A DNA stretch of 64,000 bases. It comes from Pseudomonas sp. stari2. GTDB lineage: Bacteria; Pseudomonadota; Gammaproteobacteria; Pseudomonadales; Pseudomonadaceae. The DNA lies in the NCBI RefSeq assembly GCF_040760005.1, contig NZ_CP099760.1, positions 4,929,501 to 4,993,500 of the forward strand, given 5' to 3'. The notes below the pieces were generated by a model. The model did not search any database, had not been told where the DNA came from, and saw only the letters and a list, made by a program, of their open reading frames with translations. Positions 56,745-64,000 of this stretch are shown here, in pieces. The number at the start of each line of letters is the position of its first letter. Within the stretch, counting starts at the first letter, position 1. Both the position numbers and the translations under genes were made by a program.

Positions 56745-57818
56745 ATGAATCTGGCGCAGAACATCATGGAAAACCAACGCGGCAAAGGCTTGTCATTCGC
56801 CAGGCGCATTTACTTGCCACGGGCCATCGGCTTGGGCGTCGGTTTCTTCAGTGTCGGTGCCGCGCTGTATCCGTTGAACATGCCGGGCTGGCTGTGGGCA
56901 CTGTTGCTGTTCAACGGTTTTCTCTGGCCGCACGTGGCCTATCAATGGTCGACCCGATCGGCTTTCCCCTATCGCGCCGAACGCCGCAACCTGCTTTATG
57001 ACTCAGTTTGCGGCGGCTTCTGGACCGCGTGCTTCCAGTTCAATCCGCTGACCACAGTAACCATTCTGTCGATGATGACCATGAACAACGTGGCCGCCGG
57101 CGGCCAGCGCCTGTTCCTGCTCGGCGCCCTCGCTCAGGTGATCGGCGTGCTGCTGGGCTGGTCGGTGTTCGGCGTCCATTTCACCCTGACGGCCACGCCG
57201 ATTCAGGTTTGGGCCTGCCTGCCAATGCTGACCCTTTATCCGTTGGCGCTGGGCATGGTCTGTTACCGGTTGGCGATCAAACTCGCCGAACACAAACGCA
57301 CCCTGAGCGCCCGAAGCCGCACCGACAGCCTGACCGGCCTGCTCAACCACGGCGCCTGGAAAGACCTGCTGCATCTCAAGTTCCAGCAGTGCCGACAACA
57401 CAATTCCCAAGCCATTCTGGCGCTGATCGACATCGATCATTTCAAGTCGATCAACGACAGTTACGGGCACATCGTCGGCGATGCGGTGCTGCGGCAATTG
57501 AGTCGCGAGCTGAAATTCGTGCTCGACGAAAGCGAGCTGGCCGGGCGTTACGGCGGCGATGAATTCTGCGTGATCTTGCCCAACCTGCCACTGAACAAGG
57601 CCGAAGCACTCATGGAGCAATTGCGTCAGGGAATGGATCGTTATCGCCACCCCGACGTCGCCGAACTGCGCGTCAGCCTGAGCATCGGCCTCGCCCGCTA
57701 TCAGACCTTCTACGCCGACGCCCTTGAGTGGTTCGACGATGCCGACAAGGCGCTATACACCGCCAAGCACGCGGGACGTAATACGATCAGCGTAGCGTTG
57801 AGCCGATCCAGCGCCTGA
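56745..57818 (+). CDS. MASE2-GGDEF diguanylate cyclase (AdrA-like)
   Basis: Makes cyclic di-GMP. The 357-residue protein has an N-terminal MASE2 membrane domain (residues ~20-180, five or so helices, RIYLPRAIGLGVGFF, LYPLALGMVCYR) and a C-terminal GGDEF domain: RTDSLTGLLNHGAW, IDIDHFKSINDSYGH and the active site GRYGGDEFCVIL. The inhibitory RxxD motif normally 5 residues before GGDEF is absent (DESEL instead), so no product inhibition at that site is expected. An alternative start is ATG 56766. It is followed by a chemoreceptor-type protein with its own promoter. Confidence 0.92.
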   Translation: MNLAQNIMENQRGKGLSFARRIYLPRAIGLGVGFFSVGAALYPLNMPGWLWALLLFNGFLWPHVAYQWSTRSAFPYRAERRNLLYDSVCGGFWTACFQFNPLTTVTILSMMTMNNVAAGGQRLFLLGALAQVIGVLLGWSVFGVHFTLTATPIQVWACLPMLTLYPLALGMVCYRLAIKLAEHKRTLSARSRTDSLTGLLNHGAWKDLLHLKFQQCRQHNSQAILALIDIDHFKSINDSYGHIVGDAVLRQLSRELKFVLDESELAGRYGGDEFCVILPNLPLNKAEALMEQLRQGMDRYRHPDVAELRVSLSIGLARYQTFYADALEWFDDADKALYTAKHAGRNTISVALSRSSA

Positions 57819-57822
57819 AAAA

Positions 57823-57862
57823 ACTTGTACAAAATTGAAAAAAATCGATTTCTTGTACAAGT
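57823..57862. repeat. Inverted repeat with two TTGTACAA palindromes
   Basis: ACTTGTACAA (57823-57832) and TTGTACAAGT (57853-57862), perfect 10-bp arms, each containing the self-palindrome TTGTACAA. The right arm overlaps the -35 box of the promoter at 57853-57881, so a bound regulator would compete with polymerase. Confidence 0.7.
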
Positions 57863-57881
57863 TTATAAAGTTTTGTATAAG
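57853..57881 (+). promoter_or_regulatory. Sigma-70 promoter of the double-PAS chemoreceptor
   Basis: TTGTAC (57853-57858), 17-base spacer and TATAAG (57876-57881), a near-consensus -35/-10 pair 112 bp before the gene. Confidence 0.6.
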
Positions 57882-57993
57882 TGAACCCGCCAGCCTGGAT
57901 GCTGGCACACTGCTGCCAGCCATCGACATGTCTGGCTGACTGACGCGGAAACAGGGAACCCACTATCAGCCCTATTTCCAGAGTGCCTCCAGC

Positions 57994-59313
57994 ATGTTTT
58001 TCAATCGCCACAAGACCGTCCTCGCCGATCTCCAAAACACCATTACCGAACAGTCCAGTCTGCTGGAAGCGATCAACCGCTCCATGGCGGTGATCGAATT
58101 CGATCTCGACGGCGTCGTGCTCAGTGCCAACGACAATTTCCTGAAAACCATGGGCTACACGGCTGAACAGGCGATCGGCCAGCCCCATCGCCGCTTCTGC
58201 CCGCCAGCGTTTGCCAATGGCCATCAATACACCGAGTTGTGGTCGCGATTGAAAAGCGGCCAGTTCCAGTCCGGCACCTTTGAACGAATCGACAGCCAAG
58301 GCCGACCGATCTGGCTCGAGGCCAGCTACAACCCGATCAAGGATGCCTCGGGCCGGGTAGTGAAAGTGGTCAAATACGCCATGGACGTCACCACCAAAGT
58401 CCAGCAGGAAAGTGAAGCCAACGCCAAGTTGCAGGCCATTGATCGCGCCATGGCGGTGATCGAATTCGATCTCGACGGCAATATTCTCACTGCCAATCAG
58501 AATTTTCTGACGCGCATGGGTTACACACTCGCCGAGTTGAAGGGCAAGCATCATCGACTGTTCTGCCCGGCGGACCTGGTCAACAGCAGCGACTATCAGG
58601 ACTTCTGGCGCCGGTTGAACCAGGGCGAGTTGTTCCAGGGTCAGTTCGAGCGCGTTGATAAACGCGGCCAAACGGTTTGGCTCGAAGCCAACTACAACCC
58701 GGTCTACGATGCCGCCGGCCGCTTGTGCAAAGTCGTAAAATTCGCGTCCGACGTAACCGCCCGGGTCGAGCAGCATGAGCAGGATGCACGCAGCGCCAGT
58801 GCCGCTTATCACATCTCCGTCGCCACCCGAAAAGTCGCCGAGCAAGGCACGCAAGTCATCCAGCAAGCGGCCAGTGAAATGCGCGAAATCGCCGACGACA
58901 TTGCCGAGTCATCCACACTGATTGCGCAACTGGGCGAGCGCTCCGAACAGATCACCGCCATCGTCAACACCATCCGCGCGATTGCCGACCAGACCAACCT
59001 TTTGGCCCTGAACGCCGCAATCGAAGCCGCCCGTGCGGGCGAGCAGGGCCGCGGCTTTGCGGTGGTGGCCGATGAAGTGCGGCAGTTGGCGGCGCGCACC
59101 AGCGGCTCGACGGCAGAGATTTCCAATATGATCGGCCTGATCCAGAGTGAAACCCGTCAGGCGATCAAGAGCATGGACGGCACCCGGGGTCGCGCAGCAC
59201 AGGGTGTTGAACTGGCGGATCAGGCCGGCACGGTAATCCTGCAGATTCGTGACGGCGCCAGCGAGGCGGTGGAAGCCGTGAGCATGTTCGCCAATGAGCG
59301 GGCGCGAGGATGA
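57994..59313 (+). CDS. Double-PAS methyl-accepting chemotaxis protein, BdlA-like
   Basis: Soluble signal transducer; BdlA of P. aeruginosa, with the same architecture, controls biofilm dispersion. The 439-residue protein has no membrane helix. Two tandem PAS domains (about residues 27-135 and 149-257) share repeated phrases: [30 protein letters not shown] and [16 protein letters not shown]. The receptor signalling domain follows with [34 protein letters not shown]. The C-terminus is short, without the CheR-tethering pentapeptide. It is downstream of a diguanylate cyclase, which fits a c-di-GMP-linked role. Confidence 0.9.
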   Translation: MFFNRHKTVLADLQNTITEQSSLLEAINRSMAVIEFDLDGVVLSANDNFLKTMGYTAEQAIGQPHRRFCPPAFANGHQYTELWSRLKSGQFQSGTFERIDSQGRPIWLEASYNPIKDASGRVVKVVKYAMDVTTKVQQESEANAKLQAIDRAMAVIEFDLDGNILTANQNFLTRMGYTLAELKGKHHRLFCPADLVNSSDYQDFWRRLNQGELFQGQFERVDKRGQTVWLEANYNPVYDAAGRLCKVVKFASDVTARVEQHEQDARSASAAYHISVATRKVAEQGTQVIQQAASEMREIADDIAESSTLIAQLGERSEQITAIVNTIRAIADQTNLLALNAAIEAARAGEQGRGFAVVADEVRQLAARTSGSTAEISNMIGLIQSETRQAIKSMDGTRGRAAQGVELADQAGTVILQIRDGASEAVEAVSMFANERARG

Positions 59314-59438
59314 AATCCGCAACCATCGTCTAGCCCCCGGCGCTGGCATCTCTTTCGGGAGCCAGCTGCCAGCGCTGAGCACAAGCTCCACGGTGCGGGA
59401 CTATAGTGTCTTCAGTCCCAAGCGTCACCGAGCCCATC

Positions 59439-59981
59439 ATGACGACCAAACATCCCGAATCGCCTTCCCCTGCCGCCGCCGATCACCTGCGCTTTCACCG
59501 CCCCCACGCCCACCTCAACACGACGTTCGGCAACGACAAGTTCGCCTTGCGCGCCGAGGCGTTCGCGCGATTCTTCGGCACGCCGACCTTTCTCGGCGCA
59601 CAGACTCTGATTGTGGTGCTCTGGATGGGGCTCAACGTCAGCGGCGTAACCGGGTTCGACGCTTACCCGTTCATCCTGTTGAATCTGGCGTTCAGTCTGC
59701 AGGCCGCCTATGCCGCCCCGCTGATTCTGCTGGCCCAGACCCGTCAGGCCGCACGGGACAAAGCGCAATCAGAGGCCGACGCACAGCACCGTGAGGCGCT
59801 GGCAGTGGCCAACAGCGAACGCCAAGCGGAGGCGGCGAAGAACACTGCGCAACTGCTCGAATTACTGCAGCAGAACACACACCTGACCGAGATGACCAAG
59901 GACCTGACCGAGCGCATCGAAATCCTCACACGCGAAGTTCATCAGCACATCCTGCAACAGGAACAACGCCCTTCGTCATGA
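59439..59981 (+). CDS. DUF1003-type membrane protein
   Basis: 180-residue membrane protein of unknown function. Two adjacent hydrophobic helices (about residues 48-95, FLGAQTLIVVLWMGLNV and YPFILLNLAFSLQAAYAAPLILL) form the DUF1003 core, followed by a long charged helix (residues ~100-175) predicted as coiled coil. The start at 59439 (MTTKHPE) is preferred over an ATG 11 codons upstream. It stands alone, convergent with the LysR gene 7 bp beyond. Confidence 0.82.
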   Translation: MTTKHPESPSPAAADHLRFHRPHAHLNTTFGNDKFALRAEAFARFFGTPTFLGAQTLIVVLWMGLNVSGVTGFDAYPFILLNLAFSLQAAYAAPLILLAQTRQAARDKAQSEADAQHREALAVANSERQAEAAKNTAQLLELLQQNTHLTEMTKDLTERIEILTREVHQHILQQEQRPSS

Positions 59982-59988
59982 TTCCTCT

Positions 59989-60867
59989 TCAGGCCAGACG
60001 CAACGCCCGCCCCAATTCATTAAACAGCGTGACCACCGAGCGCAATGCGCGGCAGTCCGGGCGGGTCAGCAACCACAGCGCGGTGTCATAACCGTGCAAG
60101 GGTTCGCTCAGGGCTTGCAGCCCTTCGTTGATGAGAAAGTCCGGCAACGCCGCCACGCCCAGCCCCGCACGCACCAACTCCGTCACGGACAGCATGCTGT
60201 TGCAGCGATAACTCGGCGTCACACCCGGCAACTGCTGACGGCGCCAGGCGACGGTCGGGTGATCGGGCAGAAAGTCGTCCGGGGCGATCCAGGTCAGCGC
60301 TGCCAGATCGGCCGCTTCAACCTTTTGTAGATAGCGCGGACTGGCGCAGACCCGGTAGGAAATCTTCGCCAGCTCCCGTCCGACCAGATGCTCCGGCGGT
60401 GTACGCGTCAGGCGCAGGGCGATGTCGGCATCGCGGCGGCTGAGGTTGGCGAAGTCGTTGGAGGTGCTCAGCTCGATGGTCAGCGCCGGGTAGTTCGGCA
60501 TGAACTGCGCCAGCGCCGGCAGCAGCAGACCTTGCAGCACCGAGTCGGTACAAGTCAGACGCACCGTGCCGCTGATTACTTCTCCGCCCTGCTCCACACC
60601 AATACGCGCTGCTTCGAGTGCCTGCTCGGCACGTTCGGCCTGCTCGGCAAGGGTCTGCGCAAGGCTGGTGGGCAAATAACCGGCGCGGCTTTTTTCGAAC
60701 AGTTGCTGACCGAGTGACGCTTCCAGTCGGCGCACGGCGCGAAACACCGTCGACACATCGACCTTCAACAGCTGCGCCGCCCGGGCCAGAGAGCCGCCGC
60801 GCACCAAAGCGAGGATCAAGGCCAGATCCGGAAAGTCGAGTCGATATTGCGTAGCTGCATTGATCAC
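59989..60867 (-). CDS. LysR family transcriptional regulator
   Basis: 292-residue regulator starting at GTG 60867 (MINAATQYRLDFPDLALILA). N-terminal winged HTH (LARAAQLLKVDVSTVFRAVRRLEASLGQQLFEK) and a C-terminal effector domain (VRLTCTDSVLQGLLLPALAQ, DADIALRLTR, ELVRAGLGVAALPDFLI). No Shine-Dalgarno is obvious. It is divergent from the CTP-synthase-like gene; two 21-bp-spaced direct repeats in the gap are likely operators, so autorepression and control of that operon are expected. Confidence 0.88.
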   Translation of the reverse strand: MINAATQYRLDFPDLALILALVRGGSLARAAQLLKVDVSTVFRAVRRLEASLGQQLFEKSRAGYLPTSLAQTLAEQAERAEQALEAARIGVEQGGEVISGTVRLTCTDSVLQGLLLPALAQFMPNYPALTIELSTSNDFANLSRRDADIALRLTRTPPEHLVGRELAKISYRVCASPRYLQKVEAADLAALTWIAPDDFLPDHPTVAWRRQQLPGVTPSYRCNSMLSVTELVRAGLGVAALPDFLINEGLQALSEPLHGYDTALWLLTRPDCRALRSVVTLFNELGRALRLA

Positions 60868-60874
60868 TTGGGAA

Positions 60875-60912
60875 AACGCCAATTTAGAGTGCGTGAACGC
60901 CAATCTATAGTG
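60875..60912. promoter_or_regulatory. Direct-repeat operator in the LysR divergent gap
   Basis: AACGCCAATTTAGAGTG (60875-60891) and AACGCCAATCTATAGTG (60896-60912), 15 of 17 identical and 21 bp apart, i.e. on the same face of the helix. The second copy includes CTATAGT, a possible -10 box for the rightward gene. Confidence 0.75.
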
Positions 60913-60945
60913 AGCGTCATCCCTCAACAAGCACAGCGAGTACTC

Positions 60946-61650
60946 ATGGAATCCAGAGCCCTGCGCATCGCCCTGATCGGTGATTTCGATCCGCAAGTCA
61001 CCGCCCACCAGGCCATCCCGGTTGCCCTCGGACTGGCGGCGGAACACCTTCGCCGTCCGGTCGAATTCGAATGGTTGGCCACCGACCGAATCCTGCCCGA
61101 GACGCCGCTGCAAACATTCGACGGTTTCTGGTGTGTGCCGGCCAGCCCCTATAAAAGCGAAGACGGTGCCCTGCGGGCCATCCGCTTTGCCCGCGAGCAG
61201 CAGCGCCCTTTCCTCGGCACCTGCGGCGGTTTTCAGCATGCGGTGCTGGAGTTCTCCCGCAACGTGCTGGGTTGGGCCGACGCCGAACATGGCGAAACTT
61301 CGCCCGACTCCAATCGCGCGGTGCTCTCGCCGTTGACGTGTTCATTGGTAGAAGCCGTGGACAGCATCCATCTGGTGCCCGGTTCGTTGATCGCCAAGGC
61401 GTACGAAACATCGGAGATTCACGAAGGCTATCGCTGCCGCTACGGTGTGAATCCGCAGTTCGAACGGGAGTTGCTGACCCATGACCTAAACGCCGTGGGT
61501 CACGATTCGGCAGGCGATCTGCGCGCCATCGAGCTGAAAAACCATGCGTTCTTTGTCGCCACACTGTTCCAGCCGGAACGCGCAGCGCTCAAGGGGCAAT
61601 TGCCGCCATTGGTGCGAGCGTTTGTCGAAGCCTGCTCGGAGCAACCTTGA
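60946..61650 (+). CDS. CTP synthase C-terminal-related GATase-like protein
   Basis: 234-residue protein resembling the glutaminase half of CTP synthase, without the synthase half. The nucleophile loop reads PFLGTCGGFQHAVLEF with Cys in place, and IALIGDFDP starts the fold, but the His of the usual HPE motif is replaced (TLFQPER). The Cys-His-Glu triad is thus incomplete, so it is unlikely to be a standard glutaminase. It overlaps the downstream monooxygenase-like gene by TGATG, and the pair is divergent from LysR, suggesting LysR control. Confidence 0.82.
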   Translation: MESRALRIALIGDFDPQVTAHQAIPVALGLAAEHLRRPVEFEWLATDRILPETPLQTFDGFWCVPASPYKSEDGALRAIRFAREQQRPFLGTCGGFQHAVLEFSRNVLGWADAEHGETSPDSNRAVLSPLTCSLVEAVDSIHLVPGSLIAKAYETSEIHEGYRCRYGVNPQFERELLTHDLNAVGHDSAGDLRAIELKNHAFFVATLFQPERAALKGQLPPLVRAFVEACSEQP

Positions 61651-61964
61651 TGAAACCGAACACTGAATGTTTCGCCGTGATCTTCACCTCGACCCGCACC
61701 GAGGGCGACAACGGCTATGCCGAGGCCTCCGAGCGCATGATGCAATTGGTGACCGAGCAACCGGGTTTTCTGGGCATCGATTCGATCCGGGGGGCGGACG
61801 GGGTGGGGATTACGGTTTCGTACTGGGAGAGCGAAGCGGCGATTCTCGCCTGGCGCGAGCATCCGGAGCACCGGGTGATTCAGGCGCGCGGGCGGGCCGA
61901 GTGGTATTCGGCGTTTCATACGCGGGTGTGTCGGGTGGAGCGGGAGTATCGGTTCGGCCAGTGA
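61650..61964 (+). CDS. Antibiotic biosynthesis monooxygenase (ABM)-fold protein
   Basis: 104-residue dimeric alpha-beta barrel protein. ERMMQLVTEQPGFLGIDSIRG and VGITVSYWESEAAILAWREHPEHRVIQARGRAEWYSAFHTRV carry the ABM pattern; members oxidise small aromatics or bind heme, and here the substrate is unknown. The ATG overlaps the stop codon of the upstream gene (TGATG), so it is translationally coupled to it. Confidence 0.85.
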   Translation: MKPNTECFAVIFTSTRTEGDNGYAEASERMMQLVTEQPGFLGIDSIRGADGVGITVSYWESEAAILAWREHPEHRVIQARGRAEWYSAFHTRVCRVEREYRFGQ

Positions 61965-61985
61965 GTACTAAGGTGTATTCACTGG

Positions 61986-62073
61986 CCCCTTCGCGGGCAA
62001 GCCCGCTCCCACAGGGTACTGCGTTGTTCTCAAGATCACGCGGGACCTGTGGGAGCGGGCTTGCCCCGGGCGG
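61986..62073. repeat. REP pair (REPIN-like) in an intergenic gap
   Basis: Left copy GGGCAAGCCCGCTCCCACAG and right copy CTGTGGGAGCGGGCTTGCCC are inverted copies of the common Pseudomonas REP element, about 30 bp apart. They lie between convergent genes, 22 bp after the ABM gene, the usual place for such elements. Confidence 0.93.
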
Positions 62074-62111
62074 CGTTCCGACGATGAGGCCGGAACAGTC
62101 ACGACCAGACT

Positions 62112-62438
62112 TCAGCCCTTCACCAGACTACGCACCGCCTCAATCTCCGGCACTTCCCGTTTATTCATATAAACGCGCAACGGCTCGGTAATGTTGATCC
62201 GGTCATCGATGTTCTGGTCCAGCAGCAACTGGATCAGTTCGCGCTTGAGGGTCATGGTCTGTTCGGTGGTCGGTGCCCAGACGAATTCGCTGCAAGGAAT
62301 GATGCCGTCATCGGCCACGTCCATGCCGAACGAGTCCTCACTGAAGCGCACGATGTACTGGCCGGTCTTGCGGTTGAGGCCGACGAAGCCCTTGAGGTCG
62401 TCGGCGGCCTGGCAGATGAGTTGCGATGTGATGCGCAT
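62112..62438 (-). CDS. Hypothetical protein divergent from glpQ
   Basis: 108-residue soluble protein, unassigned. It starts MRITSQLICQAADDLKGFVG and contains RKTGQYIVRFSEDSFGMDVADDG and a final helix LVKG. Start at 62438 has GAGG six bases upstream; a longer ATG at 62450 adds four residues. The spacing of 217 bp to glpQ allows separate promoters. Position next to glpQ is seen in other pseudomonads. No function can be proposed. Confidence 0.72.
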   Translation of the reverse strand: MRITSQLICQAADDLKGFVGLNRKTGQYIVRFSEDSFGMDVADDGIIPCSEFVWAPTTEQTMTLKRELIQLLLDQNIDDRINITEPLRVYMNKREVPEIEAVRSLVKG

Positions 62439-62655
62439 GGTAAACCTCACGAAAAGGATCGATGGTCTACACGCAGGGCAATGAGTGGCACGCCCTCTGC
62501 CGGGGCGATTGCCATGGCCAAGCGTACTGCAAACGAACGCACAAAAGTGCGGAAATATTCGCTTTCAGTACGTTTATGTCGGTCTCGCGATAGCACGTTT
62601 TCGTTTGAGTTGCTAAAAGGTACATCTTCGAAAATACCTGCGAAAGGACCTCGAC

Positions 62656-63783
62656 ATGCCCGCCACGTTTACCAAAAGCGCACTGCTGCTGAGCCTGATG
62701 CTCGGCCTCGGTCAGGCTCACGCTGCCAGCCAGCCAACCCCTGTTGCGCTCGCTGCCTCCGAGGGCATTCCGCACCCGGCGGTGATCGCCCACCGTGGAG
62801 CGTCCTTCGATGCCCCGGAATCCACCGCCGCCTCCTACAAACTGGCCCGTGACCTGGGCGCCGATTACCTGGAAATGGACTTGCAGCGCAGCAAGGACGG
62901 CGTGCTGTTCGCCCTGCACGACGACAACCTGCAGCGCACCACCGACGTCGCCACCAAGTTCCCGGAGCGCAAGGACAGCCCGGCCAATGCCTTCACCATG
63001 GCCGAACTGAAAACCCTCGACGCCGGCAGCTGGTACAACGCCAAGTACCCGGATCGCGCGCGTCCGTCCTACGTCGGTCTGAAGATTCTGACCCTCGACG
63101 AAATCATCGACATCGCCCAGGCCAACCCGCAGCACAAGCCGGGCCTGTACATCGAGACCAAGGAACCGCAACTGTTCCCCGGCATCGAGCATGACCTGAA
63201 GGAAAAACTCCAGGCTCGCGGTTTGCTGATCCCGGCCGGTGCCAAGCAGCCTAAAGATGCCACCAGCGTCGGCGCAGGCAACGGTAAAGTGATCCTGCAG
63301 ACCTTCGAGAAAAACAGCCTCGAACTGCTGCAAAAGGAGATGCCGCAGGTGCCGAAGATCCTGTTGCTGTGGGTCGGCGAAGGCAGCATCGAGCCAAAAT
63401 CGAAAGTGACCTTTGCCGAATCCGGCGAGAAGGACAAGAACGTTTTCTACGGCAAGCAAGAGCCGAAATCCGAAGCTGAATTCAAGCAGTGGATCGACTA
63501 CGCCAAGGCTCAGGGCGCCATCGGTACAGGCCCTTCGGCCAAGCTGACCCACGGCGGCGATCAGAGCTATTCGGACCTCGTGCAGCCATGGATGAACAAG
63601 TACACCCACGACAAGGGCTTGCTGGTGCACGTCTACACCGTCGATGAGCCAGTGGACTATGAGAAAGTCATGGCCGCCGGCGTCGACGGCATCTTCACCA
63701 ACCGCGCCAGCGAACTGCTGAAGTTCTACAAACGCCCGGCCGCCGCCAGTGTGGATCAGGTGTTGAAGAACAACGGTTTCTGA
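62656..63783 (+). CDS. glpQ: Periplasmic glycerophosphodiester phosphodiesterase GlpQ
   Basis: Hydrolyses glycerophosphodiesters to glycerol 3-phosphate and an alcohol in the periplasm. The 375-residue protein has a Sec signal peptide (KSALLLSLMLGLGQAHA) and the GDPD TIM-barrel: HPAVIAHRGASFDAPEST (catalytic HRG with the metal ligand), DYLEMDLQRSKDGVLFALHDDNLQRTT (ligands Glu/Asp and His) and GLYIETKEP. C-terminal VDYEKVMAAGVDGIFTNRAS is conserved. Length is typical. Confidence 0.95.
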   Translation: MPATFTKSALLLSLMLGLGQAHAASQPTPVALAASEGIPHPAVIAHRGASFDAPESTAASYKLARDLGADYLEMDLQRSKDGVLFALHDDNLQRTTDVATKFPERKDSPANAFTMAELKTLDAGSWYNAKYPDRARPSYVGLKILTLDEIIDIAQANPQHKPGLYIETKEPQLFPGIEHDLKEKLQARGLLIPAGAKQPKDATSVGAGNGKVILQTFEKNSLELLQKEMPQVPKILLLWVGEGSIEPKSKVTFAESGEKDKNVFYGKQEPKSEAEFKQWIDYAKAQGAIGTGPSAKLTHGGDQSYSDLVQPWMNKYTHDKGLLVHVYTVDEPVDYEKVMAAGVDGIFTNRASELLKFYKRPAAASVDQVLKNNGF

Positions 63784-63807
63784 TCTGTAAATCGGGCGTC
63801 AGTATTC

Positions 63808-63847
63808 GCGAGCAGGCCCACTCCCATTGGGAGTCCGGCCTGCTCGC
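63808..63847. repeat. REP-like nested hairpin downstream of glpQ
   Basis: Outer arms GCGAGCAGGCC / GGCCTGCTCGC and an inner perfect palindrome ACTCCCA-TTGGGAGT form one long hairpin 25 bp after the glpQ stop. It resembles two REP halves joined head-to-head. It may act as terminator or mRNA 3' stabiliser. Confidence 0.7.
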
Positions 63848-63921
63848 TGTGTATTAAGGGTGAATTAAGTTGAGGTCGTTAACCTGAGCCCACTTGAACG
63901 AATCACCCAAAGGAATAACCG

Positions 63922-64000
63922 ATGAAAACCCTGACTGCCCTGTTTACCGCTGCTGCCCTGACCCTCACCGCGGGCCTGGCCCAGGCTGACGTTCGTGTCG
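63922..64000 (+). CDS. Small secreted protein, 3' end outside window (PepSY-like?)
   Basis: Only 26 codons visible: a Sec signal peptide (KTLTALFTAAALTLTAGLAQA) followed by DVRV. AAAGGAATAACCG precedes the ATG. The signal and the mature start resemble Pseudomonas PepSY-domain proteins, but the domain itself is not in the window, so this is a guess. Confidence 0.6.
   Translation, partial: MKTLTALFTAAALTLTAGLAQADVRV

Noticed and set aside
61986..62073. CRISPR repeats
   Set aside because: Only two copies in inverted orientation with the known Pseudomonas REP core; no spaced direct repeats anywhere in the window.

Overview
The window looks like a chromosomal segment of the Pseudomonas fluorescens group. 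The GC content is high with GC-rich third codon positions. Several gene orders are Pseudomonas hallmarks: flgBCDE beside cheR-cheV / flgA-flgM-flgN-flgZ, alaS-lysC-rsmA followed by tRNA genes, the aotJQMOP-argR-aruCFGDB-E arginine block, and amrZ. Most of the window is ordinary core genome. One stretch (about 43.8-48.8 kb) is clearly AT-richer and foreign.

Layout. 0-6.9 kb is flagellar rod/hook genes (flgE is cut by the window edge), chemotaxis genes cheR and cheV, P-ring chaperone flgA, anti-sigma factor flgM, export chaperone flgN and a PilZ c-di-GMP receptor. Two good RpoN promoters and one FliA promoter can be read directly. 6.9-13.8 kb carries an MFS transporter, a glutamine-synthetase-like ligase, a translationally coupled small histidine kinase and TPR response regulator, and a secreted LprI-like protein. 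13.8-19.1 kb carries tRNA-Arg(CCT), two small membrane proteins, an isolated phnN, amrZ behind an AlgU-like promoter, mgtE, a tandem triplet of tRNA-Arg(ACG), tRNA-Ser(GCT) and rsmA. 19.3-25.4 kb carries lysC, alaS, ltaE and an FMN riboswitch in front of a type-2 ribH.

25.4-38.8 kb is a complete arginine uptake and succinyltransferase (AST) catabolic block, all on the minus strand, with argR between transport and catabolic halves. ArgR-type half-sites lie upstream of aruC and aotJ. Intrinsic terminator-like hairpins after aotJ and after aruC probably set unequal expression. 39.3-43.7 kb carries acsA, a DUF2790 protein and nrdB without an adjacent nrdA.

43.8-48.8 kb is a defence island: an HNH nuclease fused to a DndB-like DGQHR domain on the plus strand, converging on an EcoRII-type restriction endonuclease, a Vsr mismatch endonuclease and a Dcm-type C5 methyltransferase on the minus strand. 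The HNH-DGQHR gene is the least explained component and the best candidate for an undescribed activity. Next to it are a BRO-N gene with a structured-looking leader and an unrecognised protein with a Cys/His cluster.

51-64 kb is typical accessory or variable genome: a DUF3298-like protein, a TauE/SafE exporter, several regulators (AraC, XRE, HTH_37, TetR, LysR), an MBL-fold hydrolase, a MASE2-GGDEF cyclase, a BdlA-like double-PAS chemoreceptor, a CTP-synthase-C-terminal-like protein lacking the usual HPE histidine, a REP pair, glpQ and the start of a small secreted protein.
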